This document shows positions 60,104 through 64,000 of a stretch of DNA of 64,000 nucleotides, piece by piece (position 1 is the first letter of the stretch; every line of letters begins with the position of its first letter). Source of the DNA: Bradyrhizobium icense (lineage in GTDB: Bacteria; Pseudomonadota; Alphaproteobacteria; Rhizobiales; Xanthobacteraceae); NCBI RefSeq assembly GCF_001693385.1, contig NZ_CP016428.1, positions 7,864,001 to 7,928,000 of the forward strand. The letters are read 5' to 3'. The position numbers were made by a program, and so were the translations under genes. A model generated the notes under the pieces. It saw only the letters and a program-made list of their open reading frames with translations, did no database searches and had not been told where the DNA came from.

Positions 60104-62562
60104 AACGCGCGCTGTGGACGCTGGCCGTGTTGCTGAGCCATTGGCGGCGGCATCCGATGCAGTTGGCGACCCTGCTGATCGGCTTGATCTCGGCAACCGC
60201 GCTGTGGAGCGGCGTGCAGGCGCTCAATCAACAGGCGCGTGCCTCCTACGATCGTGCCGCCGCTACGTTTGGCGGCACGCGCACGGCCATGCTGGTCGCC
60301 CGCAACGGCGTAAGCTTCCCGCAACAACTCTTTGTCGATCTTCGCCGTGCCGGCTGGCCGGTCTCGCCGGTGCTGGAAGGCCGCATCCAGATCGAGGGAC
60401 GGTCGTTCCGGTTGCTCGGCATCGAACCTGTCACGCTGCCCGCCGAAGTCGGCGACGCGCCGACAGTCGGCAAGGCCAGCCTGCAATCCTTCATGACGCC
60501 GCCGGGCGAGATGCTGGTGGCGCCGGAAACGCTTTCCGATCTCAGGTTGGCCGAGGGCACGCGCCCGCAACGCGATGGCGGCGCACCGCTGCCGCCGCTT
60601 CGCGTGCAGCCGAACCTGGTGCCCGGCGTGCTGGTCGTCGACATCGGCATTGCGCAGAACCTGCTCAAGATGCCGGACCAGATCTCGCGGCTCCTGATCG
60701 GCAAGGCGGCAGGCCGGCACGCGCCGCTCGAAAGCGTTGCCGGCGACAAGCTTCGCCTGGTCGAGCCCGATGCGGAAACCGACCTCGAACGCCTCACCGA
60801 CAGTTTTCACCTGAACCTGACCGCGTTCGGGTTGCTGTCGTTCTTTGTCGGCCTGTTCATCGTCAATTCGGCGATCGGGCTGGCCTTCGAGCAACGGCTG
60901 CCGACCTTGCGCACCTTGCGCGCCTGCGGCGTCTCGGCGCGGATGATGAACGCCGTGCTGGTGCTCGAGCTGGTGTCGCTGGCGCTGGCCGCGGGGCTGA
61001 TCGGACTGGTATGCGGTTACTTCATCGCCGGCGCGCTGCTGCCAGATGTTGCGGCCTCGCTGCGCGGGCTCTACGGCGCGCAGATTCCGGGGCATCTCAC
61101 GCTCAAGCCGCAATGGTGGTTCGCAGGTCTCGCCATCAGTATTCTGGGCGCGCTCGCGGCAGCCGCCGCCAGCCTGGCCAAGGCGCTGCGGCTGCCGCTG
61201 CTCGCCACCGCTCAGCCCTTCGCCTGGCAACAGGCGCAGCGGCGCTGGCTGACCTATCAGAGCGCGCTGGCGCTCGCGGCGTTCGGTGCAGCCGGTTGCT
61301 TTCTCTGGTTCGGGGACTCCCTGATTTCAGGTTTTGCCGTGCTCGCTGCATTGATGCTCGGCGCAGCGCTGATCCTGCCGATGTTTCTCGAAATCGTGCT
61401 GTCGCTTGGCCAGCGCTATGCACGAGCCCCGCTCGGCATCTGGTTCTGGGCTGACAGCCGCCAGCAACTGTCCGGGCTGTCGCTCGCCCTGATGGCGCTG
61501 TTGCTCGCGTTGGCAGTCAATGTCGGCGTCTCCACCATGGTCGAGAGTTTTTCCCGCACCTTCCTGGTCTGGCTCGACGGGCGGCTGGCGGCGGATGTCT
61601 ATGTCAATGCCGCCAACGACGCGCAGGCACACGAGATCAAGGCGTGGCTGCGCGAGCGCCCCGAGGTCGAGGCGATCCTGCCCGGCGGCCGCGCCGATAC
61701 GCAATTGGCCGGCGCGCCGCTCGAAGTGCTGGGCCTGCCCGATCACGCGACCTATCGCGACAACTGGCCGCTGCTGCAATCGATTGAGGACGCCTGGGTC
61801 AAGCTTCGCCCCGGCGATGCGGCCCTCGTCAGCGAACAACTGGCGCGGCGGCTGCACCTCTCTGTCGGCGACCGCATCGAGGTGCCCGCGTCGGGCGGAA
61901 ACTGGACGCTCAACGTGGTCGGCATCTACGCCGATTACGGCAATCCCAAGAGCCAGATCGCAGTGAACTTCGCCGCGCTGACCCGGCGCTTTCCGGAAAT
62001 CCCCCTGACGCGCATGGGACTGCGGGTCTCCTCGTCCAAGATCCCGGCGTTGATCTCGGCCCTGCAGGCAAAGTTCGGCCTCGACAATCGCAATGTCGCC
62101 GACCAGGCGACGATGAAGGCGGAATCGACGCGGATCTTCAACCGCACTTTCTCGGTCACGGCGGCGCTGAACGCCTTCACGCTCGGCGTCGCCGGCGTGG
62201 CGCTGTTGACGAGCCTCTTGACGCTTGCCAATTCCCGCCTGCCGCAACTGGCCCCATTATGGGCGATCGGCGTCACGCGGCGGCGGCTCGCGGCAATCGA
62301 ACTATTGAAGGCGATGTCGGTGGCGCTGATCACGACAATCTTCGCGCTGCCGCTGGGCCTGCTTGTCGCGTGGTGCCTGCTCGCGATCGTCAACGTCAAG
62401 GCGTTCGGCTGGCGATTGCCGTTTCATGTCTTTCCGCTGCAATTGCTGTGGCTCACCGGCGTCGCCATGGCGGCGGCGCTTGCGGCTTCCGCGCTCCCCG
62501 TCATCAGGCTGGCGCGCATGCAGCCGGCCAGCCTGATCAGGATCTTTGCCAATGAACGGTAG
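60100..62562 (+). CDS. Large FtsX-like ABC permease
   Basis: 820 residues beginning with GTG. It has an N-terminal membrane helix (LATLLIGLISATALWSGVQAL) and a long periplasmic domain. Two FtsX-type transmembrane cores follow (FGLLSFFVGLFIVNSAIGLAFEQRL...; AFTLGVAGVALLTSLLTLAN), so one chain carries what is often two. Periplasmic domains of this type extrude or shape lipid or peptide substrates. It works with the LolD-like ATPase, and the AttH/CrtC-like gene follows with an overlap. This three-gene layout is known from Agrobacterium att genes; exact cargo unknown. Confidence 0.85.
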   Translation: MKRALWTLAVLLSHWRRHPMQLATLLIGLISATALWSGVQALNQQARASYDRAAATFGGTRTAMLVARNGVSFPQQLFVDLRRAGWPVSPVLEGRIQIEGRSFRLLGIEPVTLPAEVGDAPTVGKASLQSFMTPPGEMLVAPETLSDLRLAEGTRPQRDGGAPLPPLRVQPNLVPGVLVVDIGIAQNLLKMPDQISRLLIGKAAGRHAPLESVAGDKLRLVEPDAETDLERLTDSFHLNLTAFGLLSFFVGLFIVNSAIGLAFEQRLPTLRTLRACGVSARMMNAVLVLELVSLALAAGLIGLVCGYFIAGALLPDVAASLRGLYGAQIPGHLTLKPQWWFAGLAISILGALAAAAASLAKALRLPLLATAQPFAWQQAQRRWLTYQSALALAAFGAAGCFLWFGDSLISGFAVLAALMLGAALILPMFLEIVLSLGQRYARAPLGIWFWADSRQQLSGLSLALMALLLALAVNVGVSTMVESFSRTFLVWLDGRLAADVYVNAANDAQAHEIKAWLRERPEVEAILPGGRADTQLAGAPLEVLGLPDHATYRDNWPLLQSIEDAWVKLRPGDAALVSEQLARRLHLSVGDRIEVPASGGNWTLNVVGIYADYGNPKSQIAVNFAALTRRFPEIPLTRMGLRVSSSKIPALISALQAKFGLDNRNVADQATMKAESTRIFNRTFSVTAALNAFTLGVAGVALLTSLLTLANSRLPQLAPLWAIGVTRRRLAAIELLKAMSVALITTIFALPLGLLVAWCLLAIVNVKAFGWRLPFHVFPLQLLWLTGVAMAAALAASALPVIRLARMQPASLIRIFANER

Positions 62563-63637
62563 CGGCCTCATTACCCGGCGCGGCTTCATCGGCAGCGCGC
62601 TGGTCGCCGGATCCAGCAGCAAGGCACTCGCGCAAGGTTTTGCGGGCTTGGGCGAAAGCGCGGATGGATTTGCGCCGGTCGTGCCGGGCAGGACATTTAC
62701 GTTTCCCGCCGATCACGGACCACATCCGGAATTCCGCATCGAGTGGTGGTATGTGACGGCCAATCTCACCGATGCGCGCGGAACGGCCTACGGCGCCCAA
62801 TGGACGCTGTTTCGCCAGGCTATCGCGGCGGGCGGGCCGCAGGAGGGCTGGGCCAACCAGCAGATATGGATGGGCCATGCCGCCGTCACGCGCGAAGATA
62901 CCCATCGCTTCAGCCAGACCTTCGCGCGCGGCGGCGTCGGCCAGGCCGGCGTCGAGACCACCCCGTTTCACGCCTGGATCGATGCCTGGGAGATGCGCGC
63001 CCTCGATTCAGTGAATGACGACAATATCGCACCGCTGGAACTGAAAGCATCGGGCGCCGACTTCAGCTACACGCTGCGCCTGGACGCGGATCGGCCGCTG
63101 GTGCTGCAGGGCGAAGGCGGCTACAGCCGTAAATCGCTGCGCGAACAGGCCTCCTACTACTACAGCCAGCCGCACTATGCGGCGACGGGCATCCTCACCA
63201 TTGACGACAGGCCCATCGACGTTACCGGCATGGCCTGGCTCGATCGCGAGTGGAGCAGCCAGCCGCTGGCCGCGGATCAAAGCGGATGGGACTGGCTCTC
63301 GCTGCATTTCAACGCCGGCGACAAGTTGATGCTGTACCGGATGCGCCAGACCGACGGCCAGCATTATGGCTCGGGCAAATGGATCGCGCAGGACGGCCGC
63401 GCCGACCAACTCGCCTCCGCCGATATCGCGATGACGCCGCTGGCGTTCACCGAAGTCGCGGGACGAAAAGTCCCGACCGCGTGGCGCATCGAAATCGCAA
63501 GCAAGGCACTCAGAATCGAATGCATGCCGCTCAATGCCCGAAGCTGGATGGGCACGAGCTTTCCCTATTGGGAAGGCCCGATCCGCTTCGCAGGCAGCCA
63601 CACAGGAGTGGGCTATCTGGAAATGACGGGTTATTAA
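62552..63637 (+). CDS. AttH/CrtC-like lipocalin-domain protein
   Basis: 361 residues from ATG 62552, overlapping the permease stop. Tat-type leader (ITRRGFIGSALVAGSSSKALAQG). Mature protein has two lipocalin-like beta domains: FRIEWWYVTANLTDARG, YGAQWTLFRQAI, AWLDREWSSQPLAADQSGWDWLSL, characteristic of AttH and of hydroxyneurosporene synthase CrtC. Here no carotenoid genes are near, so a role with the ABC pair is more likely than carotenoid hydration. Acts outside the cytoplasm. Confidence 0.85.
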   Translation: MNGSGLITRRGFIGSALVAGSSSKALAQGFAGLGESADGFAPVVPGRTFTFPADHGPHPEFRIEWWYVTANLTDARGTAYGAQWTLFRQAIAAGGPQEGWANQQIWMGHAAVTREDTHRFSQTFARGGVGQAGVETTPFHAWIDAWEMRALDSVNDDNIAPLELKASGADFSYTLRLDADRPLVLQGEGGYSRKSLREQASYYYSQPHYAATGILTIDDRPIDVTGMAWLDREWSSQPLAADQSGWDWLSLHFNAGDKLMLYRMRQTDGQHYGSGKWIAQDGRADQLASADIAMTPLAFTEVAGRKVPTAWRIEIASKALRIECMPLNARSWMGTSFPYWEGPIRFAGSHTGVGYLEMTGY

Positions 63638-63667
63638 GCCCGCGCACGAAACAGGGGAGTTTCAACG

Positions 63668-64000
63668 GTGTATCACTTCACTGCGCTCGTCACCTTGCTG
63701 GCGATCCTGGTCTACTTCTACTCGTCCGTCCTGGTGTCGCAGGCGCGCGGCAAATTCGGCGTCAAGCTGCCGGCGATTTCGGGCAATCCCGATTTCGAGC
63801 GGGTGTTTCGAGCGCAGATGAACACGCTGGAATGGCTGCCGATCTTCCTGCCGTCGCTATGGCTGTTTGCGATTTACATCGGCGACGGCATCGCCGCTAC
63901 GCTCGGCCTGGTCTGGGTCGTCGGCCGCATTCTCTATATATTTGGTTACGCGAAGTCGGTCCCCCAACGCAGCCCCGGCTTTGCGACTCAGGCGCTGGCG
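63668..64000 (+). CDS. MAPEG-family membrane protein, N-terminal part
   Basis: Starts with GTG at 63668 after GGGGAG and runs off the right edge. The visible 111 codons encode a small helix-rich membrane protein: VTLLAILVYFYSSVLVSQARGKFGVKLPAI, GNPDFERVFRAQMNTLEWLPIFLPSLWLF (read in parts: FERVFRAQMNTLEW). The RAQMNTLEW segment is the MAPEG signature (glutathione/eicosanoid-type membrane enzymes). Substrate unknown. Confidence 0.85.
   Translation, partial: MYHFTALVTLLAILVYFYSSVLVSQARGKFGVKLPAISGNPDFERVFRAQMNTLEWLPIFLPSLWLFAIYIGDGIAATLGLVWVVGRILYIFGYAKSVPQRSPGFATQALA

Noticed and set aside
60082..61230. A 382-codon minus-strand frame opposite the FtsX-like permease
   Set aside because: Composition typical of a GC-rich shadow frame; the permease on the plus strand overlaps correctly with its ATPase.
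1..64000. CRISPR arrays, tRNA or rRNA genes, prophage or integrative element borders
   Set aside because: No regularly spaced direct repeats, no recognisable structural RNA other than the cobalamin riboswitch, and no integrase or phage structural genes were seen; the repeats present are palindromic and dispersed.

Overview
This is high-GC alphaproteobacterial chromosomal DNA, most likely Bradyrhizobium or a close relative in the Nitrobacteraceae. The evidence is the gene content (periplasmic Sox thiosulfate oxidation, AapJ-type and Dpp-type ABC systems, large numbers of MFS and acyl-CoA enzymes) and many copies of intergenic inverted-repeat elements of the kind common in Bradyrhizobium. No rRNA, tRNA, CRISPR array, phage or plasmid backbone was seen. 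The only complete mobile element is one IS4-family insertion sequence.

Layout. (1) 1-3.3 kb: the N-terminus of a periplasmic binding protein divergent from a MarR regulator, then a feruloyl-CoA synthase divergent from a second MarR regulator; both divergent gaps carry strong palindromes. (2) 3.5-13.8 kb: an amide/urea-nitrogen module. Allophanate hydrolase (atzF) faces a minus-strand operon that encodes a Dpp-type peptide/amide ABC importer, then AtzG, AtzE and AtzH (1-carboxybiuret hydrolase group, homologous to HpxXYZ), then a GntR regulator. Similar operator-like motifs precede atzF and the opposing operon. (3) 14-16.4 kb: an aminoglycoside-phosphotransferase-fold protein and an orphan UgpB-like binding protein. 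(4) 16.6-22.9 kb: a three-gene two-component cluster (membrane histidine kinase, REC-DUF3369-kinase hybrid, OmpR-type regulator), an ECF sigma factor and a tiny exported protein. (5) 23-28.5 kb: a duplicated-domain membrane protein, a cyanide-insensitive-type cytochrome bd oxidase with a tiny DUF2474 subunit, an L,D-transpeptidase and an amino-acid binding protein. (6) 28.7-36.4 kb: paired acyl-CoA dehydrogenases, a CMD protein, a VOC protein, two MFS carriers, a SnoaL-fold protein and a DUF938 methyltransferase. (7) 36.4-44.8 kb: a sulfur-oxidation island: BigR/SqrR-like persulfide sensor, soxCDXYZAK-B, a DsrE-like protein, and a persulfide dioxygenase-rhodanese fusion. (8) 45-50.4 kb: a vitamin B12 uptake locus (btuF-D-C divergent from a cobalamin riboswitch and a TonB receptor). 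(9) 50.4-64 kb: small conserved proteins, an ATP-grasp protein, two more MFS carriers, a D-aminoacylase-like amidohydrolase, the IS element, a LolD/FtsX-type ABC system with an AttH/CrtC-like protein, and the start of a MAPEG protein.

How it fits together. The window is accessory catabolic and respiratory metabolism: use of aromatic acids, ring-opened triazine or oxalurate-type amides, and reduced sulfur. The Sox proteins deliver electrons from thiosulfate in the periplasm, and the ArsR sensor plus persulfide dioxygenase handle sulfane sulfur. Palindromic repeats sit in many gaps, and some have invaded coding sequence: an in-frame insertion inside a fused ABC ATPase, and repeat-encoded C-termini of two other proteins. 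The IS4 element has landed precisely inside one repeat copy.

No single strikingly new system stands out. The most informative leads are the paired operator motifs of the atz module, the repeat-derived linker in the ABC ATPase, the compact Sox cluster with mono-haem SoxA and SoxD, and the altered catalytic loop of the APH-fold protein.
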